Source: Allium sativum (Eukaryota; Streptophyta; Magnoliopsida; Asparagales; Amaryllidaceae). Taken from it: a stretch of 64,000 nt of DNA. Below are positions 31,779 to 42,700 of this stretch, one piece after another (the first letter of the stretch is position 1; each line of letters opens with the position of its first letter). A program made the position numbers and the translations under genes. The DNA lies in contig CM060926.1 of NCBI GenBank assembly GCA_030737875.1, positions 162,389,579 through 162,453,578 of the forward strand. The letters are read 5' to 3'. A model generated the notes under the pieces. That model saw only the letters and a program-made list of their open reading frames with translations. It was not told the origin of the DNA and did not search any database.

Positions 31779-33771
31779 ATGTTTTAAAACGCAAAAGGCG
31801 CACGCAAGGCGTTTTTGGGTCCGTGAGGCGAGGCGTAAGCCTCGAAGCGTTGAGGCGTAAGCCTTTCAGGTAAAAAAAAAAAACGCAACACATAACTTAA
31901 TTTTTAATATTGAATAACATTAAGCGTCAAATACTAAGTAAAACCCATAAAACATTCAAAGCAATTCAAACAAAATACAATCATTCTTGCACATTTAATA
32001 TAGAATGCAAAAGATCAAATAATATCTTCCTCCTCGTGCAAAAGATTCAAATTTTGATTTCTTAAAACTATTTGGAGATTACGTCAAACTACAATTTTGA
32101 TATGTTCCATCAATTCAAATCGATTTGCAAAATTTATTTCGAGATTTAACAAATTTTATTGAAAAACATTCTTTAAATAACAATAAGAAAATTCATTATA
32201 TTGCTCATGATCATTATTTCATAAACAATTTTACTTGATTGTGCCGATATTGAAATTGAAAAGTAAAAAAATACTAATTTTTATTTTTTGAAATTTTGTC
32301 TTTTTTAATTTCTATTAAATAATTAAAGTTCAATGACATTTATTTGTGTTAATATCTGCAACTAAAGATTAAAAGGTTTTTAAGTCATATGCCTCAGCTG
32401 TTTGAGGCGTAAGCTTTACGCGCTTTGTATGCCTTAAGTTATTGAGGCGTAAGCTTTAGAGGTAAAAAGCCTTTTGGAATAAGCCTCAAGGCGTTTTATC
32501 TCTTATTTCCTCGAGGCGAGCCTTGAGGCGGGTTTTTTAAAACAATGATATATATATATATATCGCTCAAGATGCAAAAAAGTTGAAGATGCAAGCTTGG
32601 CGCCTTAACTACCTTGATTGTACGTAACCAAATCCAGTGAACTATTGTCTCCCTATCTTTCACTTTGATTAGAAAAACTATACAGCTGTTTCTAAAATAA
32701 AAAATACTAGATGCACCGAAAGTGCTCTAGTACATCTGATACAGCAAGACAAGCCATGTGCATCCACAAAGCCATATCTCAAAGAGATGTAATGGCAATT
32801 TTGCAGTCGATAATATATTATTCTTGAACTGCTTCACAAATGAGACAACATAATATTGACATTATACCATTAACTCTGGGAACTCATCCCAACAACCGTT
32901 AACAATCATGCAAATTCAATACAGCTTAATTTTAATCACCTAGCAATCAAGCGAAGATGCTCACAGAAAAATCCTACTATTAGATAAACTAAGTTTTGTT
33001 TCTGAAAGTATAAAGGCTCCACTTGGGGGGTTCTATAATACCAACTATAAGATTTTGAGAGTACCAGTCTTGACTAGCGGTTTTGATTGACGTATATGAA
33101 GTGTTATTAAGAGTCCTCTACTACAATAACATCACACGCACACCCATATTATATATGCCCTTATATTTATTCACTAGTTTTGCAAAGCTTAATTTTACAA
33201 TATGATTACCATTGGTATGGGATAGTTGGAAAAAAAAAAAAAAACAGTTCGAACGCTTGAAAGCGACCAGCTAATGGGTGGATGATGTATAGTTGGAAAA
33301 AAAAAAGGTTAGAACATTTGAAAGCATCCAGCTTTATGCGTTAATGATTACCGTCAAAATTACATTACGACCGGTTCAATTTTATAACCATCCATGGGAA
33401 AAAAAAAACTTATAGCCAAGCACTATGGCAACATCTAAAATACAGTCATCCAGAACCAATCAAAATAGGGAGATATAGAACTCCCAAGTGGAGCCTAAGT
33501 GTTTTCTTGATTGAAACGACAAATATGGACAACAACATGGATGCGGCGATAAGTCAGAGCGTTATGGTATCAGAGATAGGTTTTCACTCTGCATTTAATT
33601 CTTCCATTTAAGAATTAGAGTTCTGTGCTTCAACACAGTTCTAAACAATTATTGATTAAAATTTAGAAATATACATAATTAGACTTGATAACAGCAAATA
33701 AACAATAGATTGGATAACAAACCATCTCCAATTTTAAGCTCTGCCGCATTCTCTTCTTCTTCTCCGGACAT
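25801..33771 (-). CDS. NRPB4: RNA polymerase II subunit RPB4, six exons
   Basis: RPB4 pairs with RPB7 to form the stalk of RNA polymerase II in the nucleus, acting in initiation and RNA handling. Exons (minus strand): 33771-33723, 27576-27468, 27382-27305, 27226-27193, 27108-27040 and 25878-25801. All five introns are GT-AG and phases join cleanly, giving 417 coding bases and 138 residues. The start is MSGEEEENAAELKIGD. The middle has KCLMNGEVARILDKKLEQL and the conserved YVKRFSRFKN. The C-terminal half has LTEFELVVIGNLCPET, EAVAMVPSIK and EKMLNDLSLIKKFE, then TAG. From memory, length and wording match Arabidopsis NRPB4 closely. The long N-terminal extension of the Pol IV/V paralogue NRPD4 is absent. 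The gene looks intact. Intron 1 is 6146 bases, intron 5 is 1161, and the others are 78-85. Confidence 0.95.
26027..26279. mobile_element. Inverted-repeat element in NRPB4 intron 5
   Basis: GGTGTTTTGCGTTTTCA at 26027-26043 and its exact reverse complement at 26263-26279 are 17-base arms enclosing about 220 bases. The outer sequence CAGTGTTTGGCTAAAAATGC, just left, resembles hAT-type MITE ends, so the true edges may lie outside the arms. No target duplication was established. Confidence 0.55.
28005..28150 (+). mobile_element. tRNA-derived SINE in NRPB4 intron 1
   Basis: CCAAACTGGTTAAGACACCC resembles a polymerase III A-box region, and about 30 bases later GGGTTCAATTTC resembles a B box. This is followed by TTCCATGCAGGATCTAACCC and a weakly repetitive tail. 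Head, spacing and tail fit a plant SINE. Boundaries are approximate. Confidence 0.5.
28146..28545. repeat. Tandem duplication of about 190 bases with CA repeats
   Basis: The unit CTTTTAATAAAACAAAG, (AC)n, AATATTGCTAACTCCATTTA, ... ACCTCAGGTAAAAGGAAATT starts at 28146 and again at 28333. The second unit has a longer CA tract and about 25 extra bases (CTCGACCCAATAATTGTAG...). The copies are otherwise very similar, so the duplication is fairly recent. It lies in NRPB4 intron 1. Confidence 0.88.
28884..28922. repeat. Poly-A tract of 39 bases
   Basis: Uninterrupted A run inside NRPB4 intron 1 (poly-T in the transcript). It may be the tail of an old retroposed sequence, but no body was recognised. 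Confidence 0.85.
28923..30663. other. Intron 1 sequence without recognised elements
   Basis: AT-rich intron of NRPB4. A somewhat GC-richer patch at about 30150-30400 resembles a gene leader (CTATGGCGGCTAAACCCTAA) but has no sustained frame. Nothing else can be supported. Confidence 0.45.
30664..30990. mobile_element. Decayed MITE related to 24808-25104
   Basis: It starts GAGCATCTTCAATGC after TTA, and shares an internal CTAGACATTGTGAT phrase that is the reverse complement of the CACAATGTCTAG phrase in the MITE at 24808. The right end (TTGCATTAGAGAAG) is a poor match to the expected terminal repeat. Probably an old relative in NRPB4 intron 1. Confidence 0.45.
31027..31112. repeat. (TA)n-(GA)n compound microsatellite
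   Basis: About 35 bases of TA repeat run directly into about 50 bases of GA repeat, at the left edge of the foldback element. Confidence 0.92.
31111..31504. mobile_element. Foldback element in NRPB4 intron 1
   Basis: The ends GAGGAGTGTTTCGGGGCACC and, on the other strand from the right edge, GAGGAGCGTTTCGAGGCACC differ at two of 20 positions. Pairing continues inward: CCTGCAGTATAGTGAGC against CCTGCTGTATGTTGAGC, TTTGTAGATGTT against TTGTAGATGTT, and AATTTGAGCTCGTT near the centre with its complement. Nearly the whole 394 bases can fold into one imperfect hairpin. TA repeats flank it on the right and the compound repeat on the left. It is non-coding. Confidence 0.82.
31527..31715. mobile_element. 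Short TIR element with CTATTTAGACACAAAA ends
   Basis: Left: GGAAAGTCTATTTAGACACA, with a second AGTCTATTTAGACACAA right after. The right edge read on the other strand is GGGGCCGGCTATTTGAACAC followed by AAAATTGAACACAAAA. It is flanked on both sides by TA repeats. A related single end occurs at about 46754-46790 (CAACTATTTGGACACAAAAT). Confidence 0.55.
31716..31776. repeat. (TA)n microsatellite
   Basis: About 60 bases of TA repeat between two inverted-repeat elements of NRPB4 intron 1. Confidence 0.92.
31777..32547. mobile_element. hAT-like element with GAGGCG repeats
   Basis: It begins CAATGTTTTAAAACGC, and its right end read on the other strand is CATTGTTTTAAAAAACCCGC. The terminal CA...TG pair and the TTTTAAAAC core fit a small hAT-type element. 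Both subterminal zones carry repeats of GAGGCGTAAGC and the reverse, and the middle is AT-rich and non-coding. TA repeats lie on both sides, so the 8-base duplication cannot be read. Confidence 0.62.
33014..33496. mobile_element. TIR element AGGCTCCACTTGGG in NRPB4 intron 1
   Basis: AGGCTCCACTTGGGGGGTTC at the left and the reverse complement of AGAACTCCCAAGTGGAGCCT at the right form terminal inverted repeats of about 20 bases. The interior of about 480 bases is non-coding with poly-A runs. No convincing target duplication. Confidence 0.6.
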
Positions 33772-35407
33772 TTTTGCTCTCTCTTCTTTTTACTAAAAAA
33801 TATTTAAAATAAAATAAAATTAACAGAATAACCATCCAAATTTAGTTTTCAATATTAGAAGGAAAAAGGATGTACGGAAAAAAGGAACATAAATATTTGT
33901 ACAGAATGTTTATGGCTTAATAATCTTAACAACAATCAGAATATACACCAACTTTGTTCAAAAATAATAGAAAACCGGACAGATTGCTGTCTACGGTTTT
34001 CTTAATGCATAATCTAAGCACAATAATTCTGCCAATGGTTTCAACGCAATGATTCCTTCAATAATCTTCATACAATAATCAGAACCCATCACGCAACATG
34101 AAAATCGCAGAAAAACTCACGCAACATGAAAATCGCATAAAAAATTACAGCCGGTGTAGAAAAGAAAAAAGTTGCACCTGATTGCAGAGGGTACTTTAGT
34201 AGAAAGCAAGAGGCAGTGGTTGTAATAATTGTAACCAGTACACAACCGCACGACGGTGGAAAAACCGAGAATTAGACTACAATAACAAAAAACAAAAAAT
34301 CTAGGCAACCACTTCGAAGTCTCAACTAATGGAGGAAGAGGTATATACCTCGCCTTTCCTCTATTTCACAAACAGAAAGTTAAGTATACATTTGATACTA
34401 GAGAAGGGTCGACATATATAAGACAAAAATTCTCCTCTATTTTTTTCTGAGGACCAAAATAAAATCAAACCGCAACTTTAGTTCAATAAAAAGAATTTGC
34501 TGAACTTCAATTTTACAGCAGAAACTCTGAAAATAAATTTATTTGATTTATAACTATAAGATAGTCAAATTTTGAAAATTTAACTTATGAAACATACAAT
34601 ACCACAAAATGTGTTAGTGGAGGAACTGAAAAAAGTTTTAAAAAAACAAGTATTGAATAAACATTTTTTAGTCTTATAAATATTCATAATTAATCAGTGT
34701 TGTTCGTTTATAACTTACTTTTTAATTAAATACAAATTAGTTATTTTATTTCAGTAAATTAGTAATTATTTGAAAAATAAACAATGAAATATGAAACAGC
34801 AATTGAAATTTCAAAAATTGACAAATTAGTTCAGAATTCCTAAAATTACAAAAGATTAAAACTGAGACTGAAACCAAGATCTCAAACCTTGATTGATATA
34901 TTTACAATTCTTGCTCGTTAAGTATGGATAACCAAAAGGTCATTACACCTGTAAATCAAGGCAGTAGAGCGACTGAAATACTAAAATAAATTCCAATAGG
35001 TGTTCTTTAAATAAGCATTGCAAAATTATAGCTTCAGATTACAACCAATTTTATACAACAAAAAACTGCAATAAAACAAATGCAGTAATAAAAAATACCA
35101 TGAAAATATAGAAAGAATTAGTAAAGAAACAAATGTTTGTTTTTCTCTACTTACAAAAAACGATAGCGTAACATGATAATTGTTACAAGGATGGTAGGCT
35201 GAATAAACTAGCTTAAATTATTTTTCCAATATTGGACAAAGACATCAAATCATACAATAAACTGATATGAGGTATCTTATAGTCTTGAAGACTGTACGGT
35301 GCTGAAAGTAGAAACTTGTATGTCAAAATAAAAAATGAAATAAAATAACCAATGGAACAACAGTTGGGACTTACAAAATTGTTAGACAAATTCTATTTCA
35401 ACCCACC
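33772..35407 (-). promoter_or_regulatory. Upstream region of NRPB4
   Basis: Holds the promoter and 5' untranslated region of NRPB4, not resolved in detail. A possible 3' splice site (ATTTTTTAG) lies about 30 bases before the ATG on the minus strand, so a 5' untranslated intron is possible. A 28-base tandem pair (CACGCAACATGAAAATCGCA) sits at about 34091-34145. Confidence 0.4.
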
Positions 35408-36172
35408 TTTTTAGTTAGTACCCGCTTAATAATTAAGATTTTAATGACAAAAGTACCCTTAAGAAGTTATCTTCTCATCTGTTCTGAGAACGTAAAATTC
35501 TACTGCCTCTGAAAACATCTAAGCTTCAAAACCATAGATTTCAAATCACTAAAGGAAAAATTCATTTGCAAACAAGAATACAAGGGATTTTGAAGGAGAA
35601 GATGATTCCTTGTCGCAAGCACAGCGGGTAATAGAAGATAAATAAAAATTTGAGTTTTATCAATCTGGCAATGAAACAATACTGCGTGGAATAAATGGTT
35701 TTCATGCAATAGTGCTGTGTGGAAAGAAAATTTTCCACGCAGTTCTGCGTGGGAAATTTTCTTCCCACGTTTAGCCTCTACGTGGAAACTAATTTTTTCC
35801 ACGCACTAGGTTATCCGCTGTTCTTCAATCAACCATATACCCTAATTCGATTTCAAACCCAACCGCAACCGAGCACACAACCCTCAAAACCCTAATGTCG
35901 AACGATGAAGATATACGAATTCGGATTCCAACCACGCAATCACATAGATTATCAATTTCAAACTCAAATTTGAAACCCTAACCTGACGAATGCAAATATG
36001 AAGATGAAGACGTGGCTTGCTGAAGAGTTCGACTTCTAATTCGAAAGTAAATTCCTGGAGCACGATGACGTTTTGTTACTGATTTCTGCGTGGAATTACA
36101 CTGCGTGGTGTTTTGAAAGTTGAAAGAGAAGGGAAGGGCATATGTGGAAAAATCGGGGCTAGTAACTAAAAA
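35408..36172. mobile_element. TIR element with TTTTTAGTTAGTACCCG ends
   Basis: TTTTTAGTTAGTACCCG at the left pairs with CGGGGCTAGTAACTAAAAA at the right (reverse: TTTTTAGTTACTAGCCCCG). Both subterminal parts carry a (A/G)CCCTT phrase. Inside, CCACGCAG and TGCGTGG phrases recur around 35680-35810 and 36085-36105. A 100-codon minus-strand frame (35500-35802) has no recognised motif. Probably a non-autonomous DNA element; edges may extend somewhat outwards. Confidence 0.5.
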
Positions 36173-37157
36173 GCCGGAGGACAATGCAAGAACGAGTAAA
36201 CGACTGAAAGAAAAACCTCGCAACTTTGTTAATTGCAAAACAATAATAATGACCTAATTATCTATTAACCATAAAAAAGAGCTCGGTTTCATAGCAACAC
36301 CATGGTATGAGGTACCGGACGGTACCCTAAAAGTTCGGGGTACCGTACCAGTATCGTTGTTTAGCCAGCCGAAACCTAATAGCAAAATTGGTTTCGGTCA
36401 GGGTTAAAGAATTTTTTTGAAACAATATAACAAGAAAATTGTAAAGATCTTGTCTATCCTCAGTGAATAGCCAATTATCAACCTAGCTCTAACTTCAGCA
36501 AATAAGCAGAATCTATTGCCCTAGCTTCAACAAATAGGCAAAATCGACTTGCCCTATCATCAGCAAATCAACATTTCCCTAGTTTCGTCTCAATAGATCA
36601 AGTCGTACGATGTTTTATGTCTTCGTGTCAAACGCGCTGAAATCAATGTTTTTTCTCCTTCTGTCTTATTCTTATGCCCAGTGGTTCGAGTACTACATGC
36701 GGTTGGCTAGGTCTATTCTTATTTCTTATTCCTCTTTTCACTCCAGCATATTTTAAGTAAATGACCACACCTTCCTCCATCCCTCCAACTTTCCTTTCAC
36801 CCGTTTATTTCCGAAAATACCATTATATTTTTAAACCTTGCTTGGACCGAACTATTTTAGTATACAAATCTCGCTCGACCCGAGCTGGGTTCTTATACGA
36901 ACCTCACTTCGTCTAAACTATGTTATAACTTGAATCGAACAAAGATTTTATATAAACATCGCTTCAATAGGGGTTATGTACGTGAATGTTCTCCTTTGAA
37001 CATAATGTGTTGTTTTGAAAGATAGGGATAAACTTGAAAAATCTAAAAGTTGAAAAAGCAACAGGGTGTGAAAAGAGGAAAGTGGGTGTAAATAGAATTA
37101 GCCCTTATATTTTTGCGGGATTAAATATGATTAGTAGTGGGCCGAAAATATAACTAG

Positions 37158-37290
37158 TCAGGGACGGAGCCACAGAGGGGGCAAGTAGGGGTCATGACCC
37201 CAAGGTTTTCCACTTGAGTACCTATAATCCACCAAAAAATAAAAATAAAATATAATGCCCCTCTCTCGTTGGTTTTTTGGCTCCATCCCT
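37158..37290. mobile_element. Small hAT-type MITE
   Basis: The ends CAGGGACGGAGCCA and, reversed, AGGGATGGAGCCA form the GGGGCGGAGCC-type terminal repeat of a common plant hAT MITE. Flanks ATAACTAG and TTAACTAG match at seven of eight bases, fitting the 8-base hAT duplication. Confidence 0.75.
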
Positions 37291-37298
37291 TTAACTAG

Positions 37299-37940
37299 GA
37301 ATGACAATGGGGCAGGTTGGGGCGGGTTTCTTATGCCCCAGACTTGCCCTGGACTTTATAAACCCTTCCCCAGACTCGCCCCATAGACCCAGTACGGGTC
37401 TGAAATTTGCACCATACCCGAAACCCGTACAAGTCAGGGTAGACCCGGTCCGCCCCACGCCCCGGTGAATTATGTTCTTATGTATACAAATTTATATATT
37501 TATATTTGCTATCACTAAACGGTAAATTATATACAAATAATAATGTGTTTACAATAATAAGAGAATATAATAAAATGAGTTGTATGACAATAGTTCAAAA
37601 TATATGCATTTGTTATTGTATTATTATCGTTGAAGCAACTTAATACTATGAAAAATGTATAACTTGTTGATTAAAAGAATATAATATTCAAGTCATAACC
37701 ACTATTACCTAAGAAGATTAACAAGTAATCATTATAATTATAAAGATTTTTAACGATCTTTCAATAAGGCGGGTTGGGTTGGGACGGGTTAGTCGTGTCC
37801 TAGACCCGACCCTAGTCAGGACCTCCAAAAGCGGGTCGTGGGTCTACCCGCCCCCAAAGACCCTATGGGGCGGGTCTAAACAGGTCAAAACAGGGGCGGG
37901 TCAATCGGGTTTGGACTCTAGACCCGCCCCATTGTCATCG
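37299..37940. mobile_element. TIR element with ATGACAATGGGGC ends
   Basis: Left: GAATGACAATGGGGCAGGTT. Right, reversed: CGATGACAATGGGGCGGGTC. Both subterminal zones are GC-rich with many GACCCG/GGGCGGG phrases; the middle is very AT-rich. It starts directly after the hAT-type MITE at 37158. The wording resembles the common plant GGATGACAATGGGGCGGG elements of hAT type. Confidence 0.7.
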
Positions 37941-38123
37941 CTACTTGTAACCAATGTTGGATTAGTATTAAGCAATGTTGCCCTATTATTAGTTAATTTT
38001 AATTAGTCCTTGGTATGCTTTGGTTTAGTTTTAATTAGTATTAAGTATAAGTTAGTTTTAAGGTTTAACTTAATTTAATATTGTTGTATGCAACAATTCT
38101 ATGATTTTTGTTTGATGATAACA

Positions 38124-38170
<47 letters not shown>

Positions 38171-38360
38171 AAATGTGTTTGTAATTATACTATTCTACTA
38201 CATCACAGACAGAATTAAATATTTATATTAAAGTAAAATACTACTACACAAGAATTTAAATATTCAAAAAGCATTTTATTTAAATATAATATTTTATTTC
38301 AACATTTCAATAGTATTTTTTTTCATAACTCCACTATTTGTACATTTCACTGTAATACAT

Positions 38361-38550
38361 TACATTTCATTTCATATTCAGTTTCATTTGTTACATCTGT
38401 TCCTCACTACAACACTTTTTCACTCATTTACATCACTCAGTAGTACAAATACATTTCATTTCATATTCAATTTCATTTGTTACATCTGTTCCTCACTACA
38501 ACACTCTGTCACTCATTTACATCACTCAGTTGTACAAATACATTCATATA
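38361..38550. repeat. 89-base tandem duplication
   Basis: TTACATCTGTTCCTCACTAC at 38391 and again at 38480, with matching flanks, gives a period of 89 bases inside the copia-type solo LTR. Confidence 0.88.
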
Positions 38551-40984
38551 CAGTCACTCACTCATATACATTGACACACACTCTCATATATACATATTCA
38601 CTCACTGTACCTCACTTGTCTTCTGTCTATCAGCACAGTCAGTCCAGTCACCTGCATACCTGTCACAGAAACACAATGTAAACAAGAACAAAAATATTTT
38701 TAAATCCTAGCAAATATAATTTTATTTTTAAAATTTATTTACCTCAGAATTTTGGTTTGTTTCTCATCATGTTTTATGACTTGATTTGAGTTGTGTGTGT
38801 GTGTATATATATACATGTATGTATGTATATATTCTGCCAGTACACAATACATGTACACATATACATGTATGTATATACACATATTTCTTTTCAGGCACAT
38901 AGGGGCAATATGGTCTACAAGGGACAAATATATCAGTATGAGGTGTTCAATGACACACATATATACATACACATATATATACACATTTGTGTATATATAC
39001 ATGAATGTATACAGTGAATGTCAAGACAGAGCTCAAAATACTAAAGTCAACATGTGTGCACAGTCATGCACAGATTGTGCAAGTGCAAGTTCAAAGGCCA
39101 ACAGCTTAAACATCATGGCATGCCAAACCAGAATACGAGCACAAGTACAAAAATGTTCAGGCACCGTCTTAATGAATCTGCATGGTAAAGCATCGAGTAT
39201 TCATGAAAAATGCACATATGTTCATGTCAAGACACAGTGACACATTAAGACATAATGCAGCAAGGAACACAGGAGGATGGTGCAGGCAAACTAATGCACA
39301 TGGCAGCATGAACCAAGGTCAAGAAACAAGTTGCCACAAAACAAATACAAACTCATGTTTACGCAACAAAACAACTACAACAAGGCATGGTGGCATACAT
39401 ATATGGCAAGTGCAAATCAAAGCCAGTCCAAGTATTCAGGAGCACACAAAAACAGTGAAGTGCATGCATGTATGGACAGCAAGAAGAGTTCACAAACCAT
39501 TCAGTAAATGGCTAGCAATAAAACTAGTTATTGCAAATCAATTCGAGAATTCACGGCTTTCATTTCAACCACGCAAGGGCCAAGAAAATATTTCAATGAG
39601 TTTTAGAAATCAAACAAACAACAACTCAGGATGTAACAAATGAGGAAAAACTGCATGGTCAATGGTAGAGCCAAGTGTACAAGACAGTTTTAAAATAGTG
39701 CAGCTGTATATGAAACATCAAGTGTGCGTTAACAACAATGATCAACTGTTTCAAAGCATGGCATATTGGTGCTCATTCAAATGCAGTAAGAAAGAAAGAA
39801 TTTTGTTTAATTATTTCTATGGTTCAAAGAAAAGGAAACAAATCCTTCTTTACATTGCTGGCATACAATAAAATTGGAAATTGCCATTCAATTCATATTC
39901 ACAAAGGGCCAAAATCAATACCAGGAATCATACAAATGAAGTTCAGAAATCATCTCAAGAAAATCATTCAGATTTATTTCCATACATTCACAAGTTTTTT
40001 TTTTTGGAAAGAATATTTCACTTTTCAGCATATATCAAATTTGGAAATTGAATACTGGTTTTCAATTTGCCAAATTTACAGTGGTTCATGAAGTCGACCA
40101 AGCTCATCAAGTAATTCACGCAAGCATTTGTTAGCCAAAGAAATCAGACAACATTATGTGGCAAGAGAATATTTCAGCATGCAAGAATAGACAAGAAAGT
40201 ATTTATCTCAATCTTGGCATGGTTAAATTCTCTAGTCTTTTTTTCCAGAAAATCACATTGGATTATTTCAGGCAAATGAATATTTGAACAACAGTCCATC
40301 AGATTTAAAAGTGCGACAATGTTTTACTTGGTAAGATTGCAAGTAACATAATTCAGCAAGCATTTTTTTTTGGATAACATATCTATTCGAGTTGACAAAA
40401 TATATGTCCGAAAAACACAGTAACATTTTGGGCAAGAAATCACCAAAACATTTCTAGAAATCACACTTCAATGTTATATGTGGCAAGAAATATTTTTTAA
40501 TTGTTTTCTAGAAACCACAGTGAACATTTTTGGCAAGAAATATTGGGAATCATCTCTTTCTTTCCAGTATCCAACCACAACATTTACGGCAACAAATCAA
40601 GTCATTTATTCACACAAGAAATTCAGTCAAGGTCGTGGAACAAAGGGGAAGCAAATCACCCATTAATCAGAATCAAATCATTTATGAAATCAGATATTTT
40701 TTTACGGTTTTCTAAACCCTATTTAACCAATTTATCATCGACTTTTTAATGAGATCGAACCCACAACAAATTCAAGAGCAAAAAGGAATCGAAATCAGAA
40801 GTTACTCACAACGTTTCGATCGCAAGAAGGACCAATTCAATCGACGAACAAGCAACAAGGATTCGAGCTTCAGAGAATTTCCAAAGCATCTATTTTTTGT
40901 AGCCGCGATTTGATTTGGAATCAGAACCCTAATTCTTAAATCGGGTGACATTGAAGAGCTCCAAAAGAGTGATATTTTCAAGTG

Positions 40985-40992
40985 TATAAAAG
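40985..40992 (+). promoter_or_regulatory. TATA box of the copia-type solo LTR
   Basis: TATAAAAG within GTGTATAAAAGGGGCCAGC, about 460 bases from the LTR end. A consensus plant TATA box that could still drive readthrough transcription to the right. Confidence 0.65.
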
Positions 40993-41454
40993 GGGCCAGC
41001 TTTGCTTTAATATAGAAAAAGGGTTTTTATTTTTTATTTTATTTTGAGTAGTTTTTATTTTATTTTGTAAACTATTCAATGTGTTTTCTAGATTTTCTGT
41101 AAAAACTAGGGTCTTCTAGTTATAGGAATTTAACTAGAGTTTTCGAGTTATGGGATTGTAATTCGGGGGAAATCTGATTTTGAGTTTAAAATCAGTATAA
41201 GGTTTTGAGCGTAGGATTAGAACAATTGTGAGTGGGTGTCGCGAGTTTACAAGGATTTTGTAAGCGTAGAAACTAGTAAAAAACCTTGGGGAATGCAGCA
41301 GTAGGCAGGGTTTGCCGAAGCTGGGTAAAATCTGTGTTATTTACTCTTTGCATTTATTTTCTCTACTACAAACTGTGCTGTGATAATTTTTATATATCGT
41401 AAAAACCCAATAAATCCTATTCACCCCCCCTCTTGGGTTAATCTAGATCCAACA

Positions 41455-42695
41455 AATATTAATAGTATTTAAAATAATTTTCATAATGAATTATTGAAAA
41501 CCAAGAAAAGTCCTAAACTTTCGAAATTAGCAGAAATTCAGATGATCGTAATCGAGTCCAAAACAGAATTCTCGAACCTTAAGCAACATATAGTCATAAC
41601 CACAATGTAATTCCAATCTTCAGCTATAAATGATTATACCAAACCAAGATGATTTCAAATGGTTAGGCAAACATCATTTGTACTGTTAACTCACTGGCTA
41701 GACTGGCTTCTTAAAAGATCATGTGCTGCAACAACGATACTTTATAATAAAATTTATTACTGTAAGATGAAGCAAAAACTCCTAACAATGTGTTTTATTT
41801 TAATCCATTTTCCCATAATAAACGATCTAAATACCTAAATGTAATAGAACATGACTACATCAAAACAAGATGAGCAAAAATCAGATATATTCATACTACG
41901 TCGTAAGCTCAACACAAAAGCAAGGCTTTTATAAGAACAGTTGATCATAATTATACATTTATCAAACTGAAAATTAATAATGAAAACATCAAGTAAAATC
42001 TTAATTATTCAATAATTAATTTAGGAAATAAAATAAATTAAACACAAAAAACATTAAATATCCTTTATAGTCGATTAAGGGAGGTAATATCTGATGGATC
42101 TACGTACAATATTCGTAGTTTTGTAGATAGTTTCTACATACAATAGGTTCGGCGGTGTTGGCGATTTATAGGGTGGCAAATAGCTGCATGGCAAGGAAGC
42201 CCGAATGGTGGAGTTAAGGTTTTGAAATTGATTCAGGGTGAAATAAACGACGAGAGATTTGAAAAATGGAAGAGACAAGATTTAGTGGAAGACAGTTAGA
42301 AATAGAGGAAGTTGGCTAAAGGGGCTTCATACACGAAACAATCAATTTCTAGGTGCATCATTCGAAACAACGGTGCTAGAAGGCTCGAAAGATTTTTTGT
42401 CAAAATGTGCGGATCTACAATTGAGGGCTGAAAATAAGGGGGGAATCCTCAAAATAAAGGAGGGATGCAAATCATACGGTTAAAAAATTTGTCACTTTCC
42501 CTGGCCAATTTTCCTGGCCTCTAAACATTAAAAATAAAGAAAAATTACGTTCTTACCCCTTACATTATCGAAAACGGTCTTACAGCTCGGTCAAATTTCC
42601 TTTTTAGACGGCTTCATTCTAAAAACTAGGGTTTGTCTTTCCTTTTTTCAATCCCAATTTGCTTCAGATCAACGGTTTCTTATTAATTTGTGTCA
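41455..42695. other. Unassigned DNA between two solo LTRs
   Basis: Only short frames without motifs, such as 42278-42075 on the minus strand. No RNA gene or repeat edge was recognised. Confidence 0.4.
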
Positions 42696-42700
42696 TGATC

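Larger units (their letters stand above)
38082..41454 (+). mobile_element. Copia-type solo LTR of about 3.4 kb
   Basis: Starts TGTTGTATGCAACAATTC and ends TTCACCCCCCCTCTTGGG...CCAACA, the typical 3' end of Ty1/copia (Sirevirus or related) LTRs. Exact AATAT duplications lie at 38077-38081 and 41455-41459. A strong TATA box (GTATAAAAGGGGCC) is at 40983-40996. The early part GATTTTTGTTTGATGATAAC resembles the other copia LTR at 2560. Inside are (TA)n, an 89-base tandem duplication and many GGCAAGAAAT phrases. No coding interior or second LTR, so it is a solo LTR. Confidence 0.87.

Noticed and set aside
31639..31893. Frames through the TA tract
   Set aside because: Microsatellite translation, no gene signal.
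38739..39643. Overlapping frames of 75-153 codons
   Set aside because: All lie inside the copia-type solo LTR; repetitive YIY or mixed sequence without motifs, open on both strands.
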